The notes under the pieces: model-generated
What the model was told of the DNA's origin: nothing
The model's input: only the letters and a program-made list of their open reading frames with translations
The model's database searches: none
Source: Ancylobacter pratisalsi
GTDB lineage: Bacteria > Pseudomonadota > Alphaproteobacteria > Rhizobiales > Xanthobacteraceae
Direction of reading: 5' to 3'
Length of the DNA: 64,000 nucleotides
Assembly (NCBI RefSeq): GCF_010669125.1
Contig: NZ_CP048631.1
Span: 1 to 64,000, forward strand
Shown: in pieces, positions 43,946-52,290 of the stretch
Layout: every line of letters begins with the position of its first letter
How positions within the stretch are numbered: position 1 is the first letter of the stretch
Translations under genes and position numbers: made by a program

Positions 43946-46900
43946 ATGAATATCCGTAGCCGCCCCTACATCCAGCTCGGCATCGCCGAACTGGAAGCTT
44001 TGGTTAAAGACGGGCCTGAGCATCGTGCGATCAATGAAACCGTTCTTGCCGAGCTGAAGCATCGCAGCACGGCGCGGGCTGCCACGTTGCAACAGCGCCT
44101 GGAAAGGCAGTTGGCGTCCGGTACACCATCGCCAACTTCGGGTCGCCGGGCCGATGCGCCCTCTTCGCCTCAGGCCGATCTGCTGCCCCAACGTCAGCCG
44201 CCCACGCCAATGCCCGAGCGTGAGACAATCACCAACGACCCGCAGGACATCCTGCGCGCCTGGACCGTGATGGAGGTGCTCTCGCCTTCCACCTTTCGCA
44301 CGCCAGCCGATCTTGGGGGCGGGGATATGCGCCGCATCGCGCGGTTCGACCGCGGCCTGCCATGGGCGGATGGCGCGGCGAAGGGGCCGCCGGGGGCACG
44401 GCTCTATTTCCAGATTGTGCTTGGCTCGATCCTGATGCCTCCGGCCACTGATCAGCTTCTCCAGCGTTTCGCCGACACGCGGGCGGAACGGCCGCAGGCG
44501 CGCGGCGAGACGCCGCTTGCGGTCGTCATCGTCGACCGCGAGGGACGCCCCATTCCCGAGGCCTGCGCGGTTGCGTCGAGCTTCGGCTGGGGCCTGCCGC
44601 TTGCGCTTAGGGAAAATCCCGCCGCGCTCGGGCGCTGGTCGCAGGAAGAGGAGCCACTTCATACTGCGCTGCATGAACGTCTGTACCGCGAGGGCAAGGA
44701 CGGCAAGGCGATCCCGCTGGACCTTGCGGCAATCCAGAGTGCCTATGACTGGCTGGTCGCGCGCTTCGACCTTGATCGATCTCTGCTGAAGCCGCCCGCC
44801 TTTGCGGTGCGCAGCACCGTTCCGTTCCGCTCCAACGATCCGCCTGAAGCGTTGCTGCTGAACAGTTTCTACCTGAAGGATCTCGGCAAGGCGGTCAGCC
44901 TGTTTGCCTCAGGCACCGCACCCGATACGCTGAAACGCTTCGTCGGACTTCTTCCGCCAGCAAGCCGCCGTGACCTGCTCACTGACGACGCTGCAATCGA
45001 GGATGCCGTCGCGCCGTCGCGCTTTCCTCTCGGGCGCTGGCCGGGTCCCGGACGTCACCCGTTGGTGCTGATGCAGCAGGCAGCCGTCAACCTCGCCACG
45101 TCGCAGAAACCAGGCGAAGTCCTAGCAGTGAACGGGCCGCCCGGCACTGGCAAGACCACGCTGCTGCGTGATGTCGTTGCGGCGCTGGTGACGGCTCGCG
45201 CAGGCGTCATGGCCGGCTTCAATGATCCTGAGGACGCCTTTGCGACCACCGGGCTGAAGCTCAATCTTGGTGGAGCATGGATTCATCTCTACCGGCCCGA
45301 TCCGCGCCTGCGCGGCTTCGAGATGATCGTCGCCTCTTCCAACAACAAGGCGGTTGAGAATGTCAGCGGCGAGCTACCGGCCCTCGGCGCCATCTCCGGG
45401 GACGCCACGAGCCTGCGCTATTTCAAGCCGATGGCCGACGGCCTTCTAGAAGCGGAGAGCTGGGGCGCGATCGCCGCGGTGCTGGGTAATGCGGGTAACC
45501 GTGCCGCCTTCAAGGATCGCTTCTGGTGGAACGAAGAAACTGGTCTCTTCAGCTATTTCAAGGCGCTGGACGGCCGCAATCCCGAAATCGATCTTCCCGA
45601 TGGCGGCAAGCGGCCGCCGCGCATCGTCTCCGCACTCGACCCGCCGCGTGACCGGCGCGAGGCGCTCCGGCGCTGGCAGGCGGCGCGGACCGCCTACCGC
45701 ACGCTTGAGAAAGAACTGTCGGCGGTGCGTGAGAAGCTTGAACACTTCCGCTGTCGCAACCGCATCTTTCCAGTTCTCGAACAGGCTTTTGAGGCCGTAC
45801 AGGCTCATGGGCCGAGGCGTCCGGGACTGATCCAGCGGCTTTTTGGGCTCCGCCGGTTCCGTGACTGGAAGGCCGCGCATCTACCGCTGTCGATGGCACT
45901 GGCATCCGCCGCGAAGGAGGCCGCAGCAGCCAACGTGGTGTCTTCCGGAACAGCGCGGATGTTCGCCGGCTCGCCATGGCTCGGCTTTGGTGCCGAACGG
46001 CGCGCGGCCGAGATGGTATCCGCCCTGTCCCCGCTGGCGGACGAGCTCAAGCGCGACCGTAGCGCTCTTCGGGGCACCATTGTCGACGCGACCTTTTTCG
46101 AGGGCGGCCGCAAGCAGATTCAGGCGTCCGCGCCATGGTTCGCAGCCGAGGAGCACCGGCTTCGTGACGCCTTGTTCGAAGCGGCACTCGACCTGCATCA
46201 CGCCTTCATCGACGCTGCGGCGAAGCCCCTGCGGCACAATCTCGGCGCCATGTTGCAGGCGCTCGACGGCAAGAGCCTCGGTGATCCGGCGAAGGATGCA
46301 TTGATCCCGGATCTCTGGGCGAGCTTGTTCCTGGTGGTACCGGCGCTTTCCACCACTTTTGCCTCGGTCGGCACCATGCTCGGCCGTCTGCCCCCCGCCG
46401 CGCTCGGCTGGCTGCTGGTGGACGAAGCTGGTCAGGCGTCGCCGCAGCAGGCAGTCGGCGCACTGATGCGTGCCGGGCGCGCCATCGTGGTGGGCGATCC
46501 GATCCAGGTGCCTCCGGTAGTACTCTTGCCGGAGCGGCTTACGACCGCGATCTGCCGGAGCTTCGGTATCGATGCCGGGCGCTTCGCAGCCCCGGCCGCC
46601 TCCGTGCAGACCCTGGCCGACGACGCGACCGGCTGGTGCGCCGAGTTCCCGGCGCGAACCGGCAGCCGCACCGTGGGCGTGCCGCTTTTGGTCCACCGGC
46701 GCTGCGCCGAGCCGATGTTCGGCATTGCCAACCGCATCGCCTATGAGAATCTGATGGTGGCGGCGAAGGCGGCGGCTCCCTCCCCCATCCGCGATCTTCT
46801 CGGCCCCTCACGCTGGATCGACATCTCGGGTTCCGGCACCGACAAATGGTGCCCGGAGGAAGGCCGCGCGGCGGTCGATATGATCGAACACATTGTGGCT

Positions 46901-47299
46901 GCCGGCCTCACGCCGGACCTCTATGTGGTGACGCCCTTCGTCCAGGTCGCCGACGGGCTGCGCCGGGCAATCCGTGAAAGCGCGGCGCTGGCGGCAGGCA
47001 TTCCTTCACTCGATAGCTGGGCCTATGAACGGGTCGGCACCATTCACACAGTGCAGGGCCGCGAGGCCGAGGCGGTGATCTTCGTGCTCGGCGCTCCCAA
47101 TGCCGACCAGACCGGAGCCCGCGGCTGGGCCGGACGGGAGCCGAACCTGCTCAATGTCGCGGTTACGCGGGCCAAGGAAGCCCTCTACGTGCTCGGTAAT
47201 CGTCGTCTATGGCGCTCGGCTGGCGTCTTCGCCGATCTCGACGCCGTGCTTGCGCGGGCGGAAATGCGTGGGCGTGAATCTGGCGATCCCCAAGTTTAG
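43946..47299 (+). CDS. Large SF1 (Upf1/Dna2-like) helicase
   Basis: A 1117-residue protein with the superfamily 1B helicase motifs: Walker A GPPGTGKT at 397-404, motif II DEAG at 826-829 (LLVDEAGQASPQQAVGAL), motif III VVGDPIQVPPVV, motif V TVQGREAEAVIFVLG and motif VI LNVAVTRAKEALYVLGN. The N-terminal 390 residues have no domain I recognise, and a long helical insert (about 520-790) separates the RecA-like lobes. Such standalone helicases occur on mobile elements and in some defence islands. Function here is unknown; it sits between the repC/nuclease operon and repABC. Confidence 0.85.
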   Translation: MNIRSRPYIQLGIAELEALVKDGPEHRAINETVLAELKHRSTARAATLQQRLERQLASGTPSPTSGRRADAPSSPQADLLPQRQPPTPMPERETITNDPQDILRAWTVMEVLSPSTFRTPADLGGGDMRRIARFDRGLPWADGAAKGPPGARLYFQIVLGSILMPPATDQLLQRFADTRAERPQARGETPLAVVIVDREGRPIPEACAVASSFGWGLPLALRENPAALGRWSQEEEPLHTALHERLYREGKDGKAIPLDLAAIQSAYDWLVARFDLDRSLLKPPAFAVRSTVPFRSNDPPEALLLNSFYLKDLGKAVSLFASGTAPDTLKRFVGLLPPASRRDLLTDDAAIEDAVAPSRFPLGRWPGPGRHPLVLMQQAAVNLATSQKPGEVLAVNGPPGTGKTTLLRDVVAALVTARAGVMAGFNDPEDAFATTGLKLNLGGAWIHLYRPDPRLRGFEMIVASSNNKAVENVSGELPALGAISGDATSLRYFKPMADGLLEAESWGAIAAVLGNAGNRAAFKDRFWWNEETGLFSYFKALDGRNPEIDLPDGGKRPPRIVSALDPPRDRREALRRWQAARTAYRTLEKELSAVREKLEHFRCRNRIFPVLEQAFEAVQAHGPRRPGLIQRLFGLRRFRDWKAAHLPLSMALASAAKEAAAANVVSSGTARMFAGSPWLGFGAERRAAEMVSALSPLADELKRDRSALRGTIVDATFFEGGRKQIQASAPWFAAEEHRLRDALFEAALDLHHAFIDAAAKPLRHNLGAMLQALDGKSLGDPAKDALIPDLWASLFLVVPALSTTFASVGTMLGRLPPAALGWLLVDEAGQASPQQAVGALMRAGRAIVVGDPIQVPPVVLLPERLTTAICRSFGIDAGRFAAPAASVQTLADDATGWCAEFPARTGSRTVGVPLLVHRRCAEPMFGIANRIAYENLMVAAKAAAPSPIRDLLGPSRWIDISGSGTDKWCPEEGRAAVDMIEHIVAAGLTPDLYVVTPFVQVADGLRRAIRESAALAAGIPSLDSWAYERVGTIHTVQGREAEAVIFVLGAPNADQTGARGWAGREPNLLNVAVTRAKEALYVLGNRRLWRSAGVFADLDAVLARAEMRGRESGDPQV

Positions 47300-47704
47300 C
47301 AGCTGAACTGAACCGCTCCTGCTTTGCCGGAAGCCCCAACTCCTGAGTACACGCCACGACTGAGGCACTGCCGCGCACTAGTCCCCGTCGCGCTCGTGCA
47401 TAGGTGCGCTGCGGCGGGGGTGAGCTCTGCGCCATAAGGGCAGGTCGGAAGATGCAATGCACCGCTGGCTACCACGGTTAATCAAAGGGGTTTAGAAACC
47501 AAGAGGGGCCCCTTCGTCGTGTTTAGCAAGACGTTATGAATAAAGGAAAATAGGGCTAATATCACGCACGGCACCTGGGCTCGCCGGTGGTCATGATTAA
47601 CCATTCATTAACCCATATCTCCTTGCCGAAGGGTCAGAATCATGCGTTATCTTGAGACGGAAAGGGCGCGTCTGACGCTCTAAAACCGTCTTGAGCACGA
47701 AGAT
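47300..47704 (+). other. 405-base leader region upstream of repABC
   Basis: No gene is supported. The right half is less GC-rich, with a GGGGCCCC palindrome near 47503-47510, and repeated TTAACC elements at about 47607-47622. This region should hold the repABC promoter, autoregulated by RepA and RepB, though no clear -35/-10 pair was fixed. Confidence 0.5.
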
Positions 47705-48922
47705 ATGGCGACTCCTGTGAGGCTCGGGTTTCAGAATGGGTCTACCGCCGCTTGGATTTCCCAACGTGCGGAGGCTTTGTCGGCCCGTCTGCGTGCCGTC
47801 GGAGAGCTTGCCTTTCCGCCGTCCGCAGAGAAGTCGCTACGTTCGTTCACCTCGGGCGAGGTGGCGGAGATTGTCGGAGTGTCGGATGGCTATCTTCGAC
47901 AATTGTCGCTGGACGGCCTGGGACCTGCTCCTGATATTGGCTCGAGTGGCAGGCGTTCCTATACGCTGACTCAAATCAATGAACTTCGCGCCTATCTGGC
48001 CTCCAGCCGACCGAAAGAGAGCCTGAAATTCTGGCCGCGCCGGCGGCCCGGTGACAAGCTTCAAGTGCTCACGGTCGCAAATTTCAAGGGCGGTTCGGCC
48101 AAGACAACGACCTCGCTTTATCTCGCGCAGGGACTCGCCCTGCAGGGCTTTCGGGTCCTGGCGATTGATCTTGATCCGCAGGCCTCCCTCTCTTCCATGT
48201 TCGGCTATCAGCCCGAATTCGATATTCCGGAAAACGCGACGCTTTACGGCGCCATTCGATACGACGAGCTGCGCGTGCCGATGAAGGACGTTGTGCGCCC
48301 ATCCTATTTCTCCGGAATCAGCATCGTGCCGGGCAATCTTGAGCTTATGGAGTTCGAGCATCAGACGCCGCGCCACATGCTGAATAATCGCGGTGCTGCC
48401 GAGGATCTGTTCTTCCGCCGGGTGGCGGCGGCCATCGGGCAGGTGGAGGCGGATTTCGACGTGGTGGTGATCGACTGCCCGCCCCAGCTCGGCTTCCTCA
48501 CCATGGGAGCGTTGAATGCTGCGACCGGAATGATCGTCACGGTTCACCCGCAGATGGTCGATGTCGCGTCCATGAGCCAGTTCCTACTTATGACCTCCGA
48601 TCTGCTGACGGTCATCGAGGAGGCTGGTGGGGCGCTGGAGTTCGACTTCATGAAGTTCCTGATCACCCGGCATGATCCCAGGGATGTGCCGGAACAGGAA
48701 ATTGTCGGGCTGCTGCGCGATATTTTCGGTGCCGACGTGCTGGCGGCGACGGCTTGGAAGTCGACGGCCATCGCGAATGCCGGATTGACCAAGCAGTCGC
48801 TTTACGAGCTGTCGCGTGGGTCCGTGGGGCGCTCGGTCTATGATCGGGCGATGGAATCGGTCAATGCGGTGAACCGAGAGGTCATCGAGCAGATCGCGCG
48901 TGTCTGGGGGCGGGTGCCGTGA
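47705..48922 (+). CDS. repA: RepA plasmid partition ATPase
   Basis: A 405-residue ParA-type Walker ATPase of the repABC class. It has an N-terminal helix-turn-helix (FTSGEVAEIVGVSDGYLRQL, about 48-67) for autoregulation, the deviant Walker A FKGGSAKTTTSLYLAQGL (about 128), DLDPQASLSSMFG, and Walker B DFDVVVIDCPPQLGFLTMGAL. RepA segregates plasmid copies with RepB and represses the operon. Confidence 0.95.
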   Translation: MATPVRLGFQNGSTAAWISQRAEALSARLRAVGELAFPPSAEKSLRSFTSGEVAEIVGVSDGYLRQLSLDGLGPAPDIGSSGRRSYTLTQINELRAYLASSRPKESLKFWPRRRPGDKLQVLTVANFKGGSAKTTTSLYLAQGLALQGFRVLAIDLDPQASLSSMFGYQPEFDIPENATLYGAIRYDELRVPMKDVVRPSYFSGISIVPGNLELMEFEHQTPRHMLNNRGAAEDLFFRRVAAAIGQVEADFDVVVIDCPPQLGFLTMGALNAATGMIVTVHPQMVDVASMSQFLLMTSDLLTVIEEAGGALEFDFMKFLITRHDPRDVPEQEIVGLLRDIFGADVLAATAWKSTAIANAGLTKQSLYELSRGSVGRSVYDRAMESVNAVNREVIEQIARVWGRVP

Positions 48923-48971
48923 CGGAGCGAGCCCCCCTACCCTCAACCGAACCGCTTGTTCGCCTGCCTTT

Positions 48972-48987
48972 GTTGTCTGCGGACAAC
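48972..48987. promoter_or_regulatory. parS-type centromere site 1
   Basis: GTTGTCTGCGGACAAC matches the RepB binding consensus GTTNNNNGCNNNNAAC of repABC plasmids exactly. It is located in the repA-repB gap. Arms are perfect apart from the central bases TGCG. Confidence 0.78.
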
Positions 48988-49102
48988 GGACGCATCGTAA
49001 GTAGTCGAGTGCTTATGCGGCCGGATTGGTTGCCAGACGCGTGCCCGCCGTCGGACCGTCCTCGCACAGCGGGCCGGGCCACGTGGCGATGAGAGAGGCG
49101 AG

Positions 49103-50101
49103 ATGAGCAAGCGCACCCAATCCATTCGTTCTATGTTCGCCGGGCGCGGCGAGGGCGAGTTGTCAGCTGACAACAAGCCCTCCCTGCCCCGCGTGACCGC
49201 CGGCGCGGTTCGTTCGCTGAAGGAAACCTTCACCGATGTCGAGCGCGATTACCAGGCGTTGCGCGAACAGCTGTCGAATGGCGCTATCGTGGTCGAGCTT
49301 GATCCCACTCTCGTGGACCCATCGCCTTTTACTGATCGCATCCAGGATCAGGACGAATCCTCCTTCGAGGAGCTGAAGCGTTCCATTGCTGAGCGCGGGC
49401 AAGAAATCCCCATTCTGGTTCGCCCCCATCCCTCTTTACCGGGACGCTACCAGAGCGCCTATGGACATCGCCGGGTGCGCGCCGTTCGCGATCTCGGAGT
49501 GCAGGTCAAAGCCTATGTCCGGCCGCTGACCGATGAGGACCTGGTCGTCTCGCAGGGCATTGAGAACTCGGCGCGCGAGGATCTCAGTTTCATCGAGCGT
49601 GCGCTGTTTGCGCTCAGGCTGGAAGGTGCCGGTTTCCAGCGGACAGTGGTGCAGTCCGCCTTGACGATCGATCGGGCCGAGGCCTCCAAACTCATTGCTG
49701 TGGCGAAGGCGATTCCAGCCGATCTGGTCGCAGCAATCGGGCGGGCACCCAAGGTCGGCCGCGGCCGCTGGCAGTCACTGGCGGAGCTCCTTCAGGACGC
49801 GGTGCTGGTGGAAAGGGCGCGGGAGCTTATCGCACGGCCGGATTTTCGGACGCAATCGACCGGCGAACGGTTTGATACGATCTACGGTTTGCACAAGACC
49901 CCGGCTCCGCTGGCACCCGCAACGCAGGAACAGACTGTCCGCAGCCGGGATGGAACCGAGCTCGCAACATTGGTGCGATCGAAGAGAATCGTGCGCCTAC
50001 AGATCGATCGGCAGCGGAACGAGGCTTTCGCTGACTTTGTGCTGCGAAAGCTGCCCGATCTTTACGACCTCTATACGCAGGAAAGGAGCGTTGATGAATG
50101 A
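49103..50101 (+). CDS. repB: RepB plasmid partition protein
   Basis: A 332-residue ParB-family protein of the repABC class. It opens MSKRTQSIRSMFAGRGE, as RepB proteins do, and has the ParB nuclease-like box RGQEIPILVRPHPSLPGRYQSAYGHRRVRAVRDLG (about 95-130) followed by a helix-turn-helix region (TVVQSALTIDRAEASKLIAVAKAIP). It binds parS and works with RepA. A second parS site lies inside its 5' end. Confidence 0.94.
   Translation: MSKRTQSIRSMFAGRGEGELSADNKPSLPRVTAGAVRSLKETFTDVERDYQALREQLSNGAIVVELDPTLVDPSPFTDRIQDQDESSFEELKRSIAERGQEIPILVRPHPSLPGRYQSAYGHRRVRAVRDLGVQVKAYVRPLTDEDLVVSQGIENSAREDLSFIERALFALRLEGAGFQRTVVQSALTIDRAEASKLIAVAKAIPADLVAAIGRAPKVGRGRWQSLAELLQDAVLVERARELIARPDFRTQSTGERFDTIYGLHKTPAPLAPATQEQTVRSRDGTELATLVRSKRIVRLQIDRQRNEAFADFVLRKLPDLYDLYTQERSVDE
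49159..49174. promoter_or_regulatory. parS-type centromere site 2
   Basis: GTTGTCAGCTGACAAC is a perfect 16-bp palindrome and matches GTTNNNNGCNNNNAAC. It lies inside repB, codons about 19-24, 172 bases after the first site. Together they suggest the partition centromere. Confidence 0.82.
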
Positions 50102-50137
50102 CGATTAGCCGGTAAGGCCCGCAGGCTGTAGCCGCAA

Positions 50138-50187
50138 AGAAAAAGGCCCCCGAAACGAATTCCGGAAGCCCTTCTCGATCTTTGGCG
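50138..50187 (-). ncRNA. Predicted antisense ctRNA of repABC (incA-type)
   Basis: In the 188-base repB-repC gap, the minus strand carries a promoter (50194-50222) and then a terminator stem (GGCCCCCG 50145-50152 with CGGAAGCC 50163-50170, two G-U pairs) plus a T-rich tail at 50138-50144. This predicts an RNA of about 50 nucleotides, the usual size for ctRNAs that inhibit repC translation and set incompatibility. Ends are estimated. Confidence 0.72.
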
Positions 50188-50193
50188 AGTTTG

Positions 50194-50222
50194 AGAATCG
50201 CACTTCCAGAAATCACCGTCAA
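50194..50222 (-). promoter_or_regulatory. Predicted promoter for the repABC ctRNA
   Basis: On the minus strand TTGACG (50217-50222), 17 bases, then GATTCT (50194-50199). The -35 box is near consensus and the spacing is ideal. It points toward repB, antisense to the repC leader. Confidence 0.65.
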
Positions 50223-50289
50223 GCCTCCCGTGAGGCCTTCGCGCCGTTTCGGCGAGCGTTTTTCTTTGCCCAGATCAAGGTGAAGGAAG

Positions 50290-51513
50290 ATGCAGACGCA
50301 TATCACGACGACGCCCTTTGGGCGGCGATCACTCTCGCTTGCCCATGTGGCGAGCCAGGCCGTGGCGAAGGCGCGCCCGCTCGACAAGGCGGTGCACAAA
50401 TGGAACGTGTTCCGGGCGATCTGCACCGCGAAAGCGCGCATCGGCGTGTCCGAACGGGCGCTGGCGGTGCTTGACGCGCTGCTGTCGTTTCACCCGGAGA
50501 CCGCGCTGACCGGCGAGGACCTCATCGTCTTCCCCTCGAACCAGCAATTGTCGCTGCGGGCGCATGGCATGGCGCCGGCGACGCTGCGCCGGCATCTCGC
50601 GGTGCTGGTTGATGCCGGGCTGATCGTGCGGCGCGATAGCCCGAACGGCAAGCGCTATGCCCGTAAGGACCGGGGCGGCGAGGTCGAGCTGGCCTTCGGC
50701 TTCGATCTGTCGCCGCTGGTGGCGCGAGCCGATGAGTTCGAAGCCTGGGCCAAGGAGGTGAGGGCCGAAGAGCGGGCGCTCAAGCTGGTGCGCGAGCGCA
50801 TCACCCTGTGCCGGCGGGACATCGCTAAGATGATCGCCACTGGCATGGCGGAGGGCGTCCCCACGCGCGCGCAGGGGCCGGCCGACTGGATGGAGATCCA
50901 TGGCCTCTACCGGGCCATTGTCGAGCGGATTCCGCGCAACGCCATTCGGCAGGCGCTGGAGCCGATCGCCGAGGACCTGACACTGCTGGCGGAGGAGATC
51001 CTTACCCTGCTGGAAGCACACGTGAAAACGTCAGTTTCGAGCGGCAATGAGTCTCAAACTGAGCGCCACAAACAGAATTCAAATCCAGATTCCCCTATTG
51101 ATCTTGAACCTCGCTTTCGAGAAAGCAGGGGGGCGGGGACTGAGTTGAAAACGGAACCGTCGCGTCAGCCAGAAGGCGCGTACCCCCTCGGCATGATCCT
51201 CGATGCCTGCCCCGATATTATCGACTATGCCCGGAGCGGGATTTCCAACTGGCGGGACTTCATGGCGACCGTCGCCGTAGTCCGGCCAATGCTCGGGATC
51301 AGCCCCAGCGCCTGGGAGGAGGCGCAAGCGGCGATGGGTGAGGTGCAGGCCGCCGTGGTCGTCGCCGCCATTCTCCAGCGCGGCACGGCGATCAACAGCG
51401 CCGGCGGCTATATCCGCGATCTCACGCGAAAAGCGGAAGCCGGCGCCTTTTCCATCGGACCCATGCTCATGGCGCTGATCGGAAAGCGGAAAGGTGAGAA
51501 GAAACGGGCGTGA
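50290..51513 (+). CDS. repC: RepC replication initiator of repABC
   Basis: A 407-residue RepC initiator. It starts MQTHITTTPFGRRSLSLAHVASQAVA and shows VHKWNVFRAICTAKARIG, ALLSFHPETALTGEDLIVFPSN, TLRRHLAVLVDAGLIVRRDSPNGKRYARK and AFGFDLSPLVARADEF. It is preceded by GGTGAAGGAAG. It shares most of these motifs with the orphan RepC at 41247 but has a different C-terminal half. The gene follows repB and its ctRNA as in other repABC loci; the origin of replication is expected inside repC. Confidence 0.95.
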   Translation: MQTHITTTPFGRRSLSLAHVASQAVAKARPLDKAVHKWNVFRAICTAKARIGVSERALAVLDALLSFHPETALTGEDLIVFPSNQQLSLRAHGMAPATLRRHLAVLVDAGLIVRRDSPNGKRYARKDRGGEVELAFGFDLSPLVARADEFEAWAKEVRAEERALKLVRERITLCRRDIAKMIATGMAEGVPTRAQGPADWMEIHGLYRAIVERIPRNAIRQALEPIAEDLTLLAEEILTLLEAHVKTSVSSGNESQTERHKQNSNPDSPIDLEPRFRESRGAGTELKTEPSRQPEGAYPLGMILDACPDIIDYARSGISNWRDFMATVAVVRPMLGISPSAWEEAQAAMGEVQAAVVVAAILQRGTAINSAGGYIRDLTRKAEAGAFSIGPMLMALIGKRKGEKKRA

Positions 51514-51552
51514 CGAGGTGGGAGCATCTTGTCGCCCGATGTGGCTCGGATT

Positions 51553-51573
51553 ATATGACCACTGTAGTCATAT
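51553..51573. promoter_or_regulatory. Likely phd-vapC operator
   Basis: ATATGAC-CACTGTA-GTCATAT is a perfect inverted repeat with seven-base arms, immediately before the GGGAGG ribosome site of the antitoxin gene. Toxin-antitoxin complexes of this type repress through such repeats. Confidence 0.6.
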
Positions 51574-51584
51574 GGGAGGTGGCC

Positions 51585-51830
51585 GTGCGGGAGATTCAGC
51601 TCAAGGACGCGAAGGCGAGCCTGTCGGCGGTGATTGACGAGGCCGTGAAGGGCCATCCTGCGATCATCACACGGCACGGCCGCAAGCAGGCGGTTGTCCT
51701 CTCATTCGAGGACTATGAAAAGCTGGCGAATGTTCCGAGTTTCGGCAGGCTGCTGGCCTCCTTCCCCGGGGATGAGGGCGATATCCCCCCGCGAGGCGCC
51801 AGCCCTGCCCGGGCCGTTGTCGATTTCTGA
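51585..51830 (+). CDS. Phd/YefM-type antitoxin
   Basis: An 81-residue antitoxin with the Phd fold: REIQLKDAKASLSAVIDEAV, then GHPAIITRHGRKQAVVLSFEDYEKL. The start is taken as the GTG at 51585, five bases after GGGAGG. In-frame ATGs at 51510 and 51555 exist, but the second lies inside the operator palindrome. The C-terminal tail is acidic-proline and would bind the PIN toxin encoded next (TGATG overlap). Confidence 0.85.
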   Translation: MREIQLKDAKASLSAVIDEAVKGHPAIITRHGRKQAVVLSFEDYEKLANVPSFGRLLASFPGDEGDIPPRGASPARAVVDF

Positions 51831-52267
51831 TGTTTCTGGTCGACACCAACGTCATCTCCGCACTGGCGCCGTCAAAGCGTGCCGTGGTGCCGGAGATCAT
51901 CGCTTGGCTGGACGAGGCCAGTCCGCATCTGTTCCTCTCCGTCATTTCCGCCGCCGAGGTGGGCAGAGGAATCGCCAAGGCCGAGCGGGATGGAGCAACG
52001 ACAAAGGCTCGCCAGTTGGCAGAGTGGTGGCAAAGCCTCGAACACCTCTATGCCGAAAAACTGCTGCCCTTCGATCTGAGATGTGCCCGTGCGGCCGGAC
52101 TCATCTTTGATCGGGCGCGCGGGCATGAGCCCGGCTTTGAGGATATCGCCATCGCCGCAACGGCTGAGGTTCACGGCTTTACGGTGCTGACGCGGAATGT
52201 GCGTCACTTCCAGCCCCTGGGCGTTCGCGTCGCCGATCCCTTCCAGGAGCTGCCATCCTTGCCCTGA
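51830..52267 (+). CDS. VapC-type PIN-domain toxin
   Basis: A 145-residue PIN ribonuclease. The conserved acidic residues are in FLVDTNVISAL (Asp5), SVISAAEVGRGI (Glu), FEDIAIAATAEVHG (Asp) and LTRNVRHFQPLGV. It would cleave tRNA or rRNA when freed from the antitoxin. It ends convergent with the integrase gene. Confidence 0.9.
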   Translation: MFLVDTNVISALAPSKRAVVPEIIAWLDEASPHLFLSVISAAEVGRGIAKAERDGATTKARQLAEWWQSLEHLYAEKLLPFDLRCARAAGLIFDRARGHEPGFEDIAIAATAEVHGFTVLTRNVRHFQPLGVRVADPFQELPSLP

Positions 52268-52274
52268 TACGGCA

Positions 52275-52289
52275 GGGAAGCGCCTTCCC
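52275..52289. terminator. Hairpin between convergent vapC and integrase genes
   Basis: GGGAAG-CGC-CTTCCC is a perfect six-base-pair stem with a three-base loop in the 23-base gap, so it could terminate both genes. No T tract is present. Confidence 0.4.
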
Positions 52290-52290
52290 G

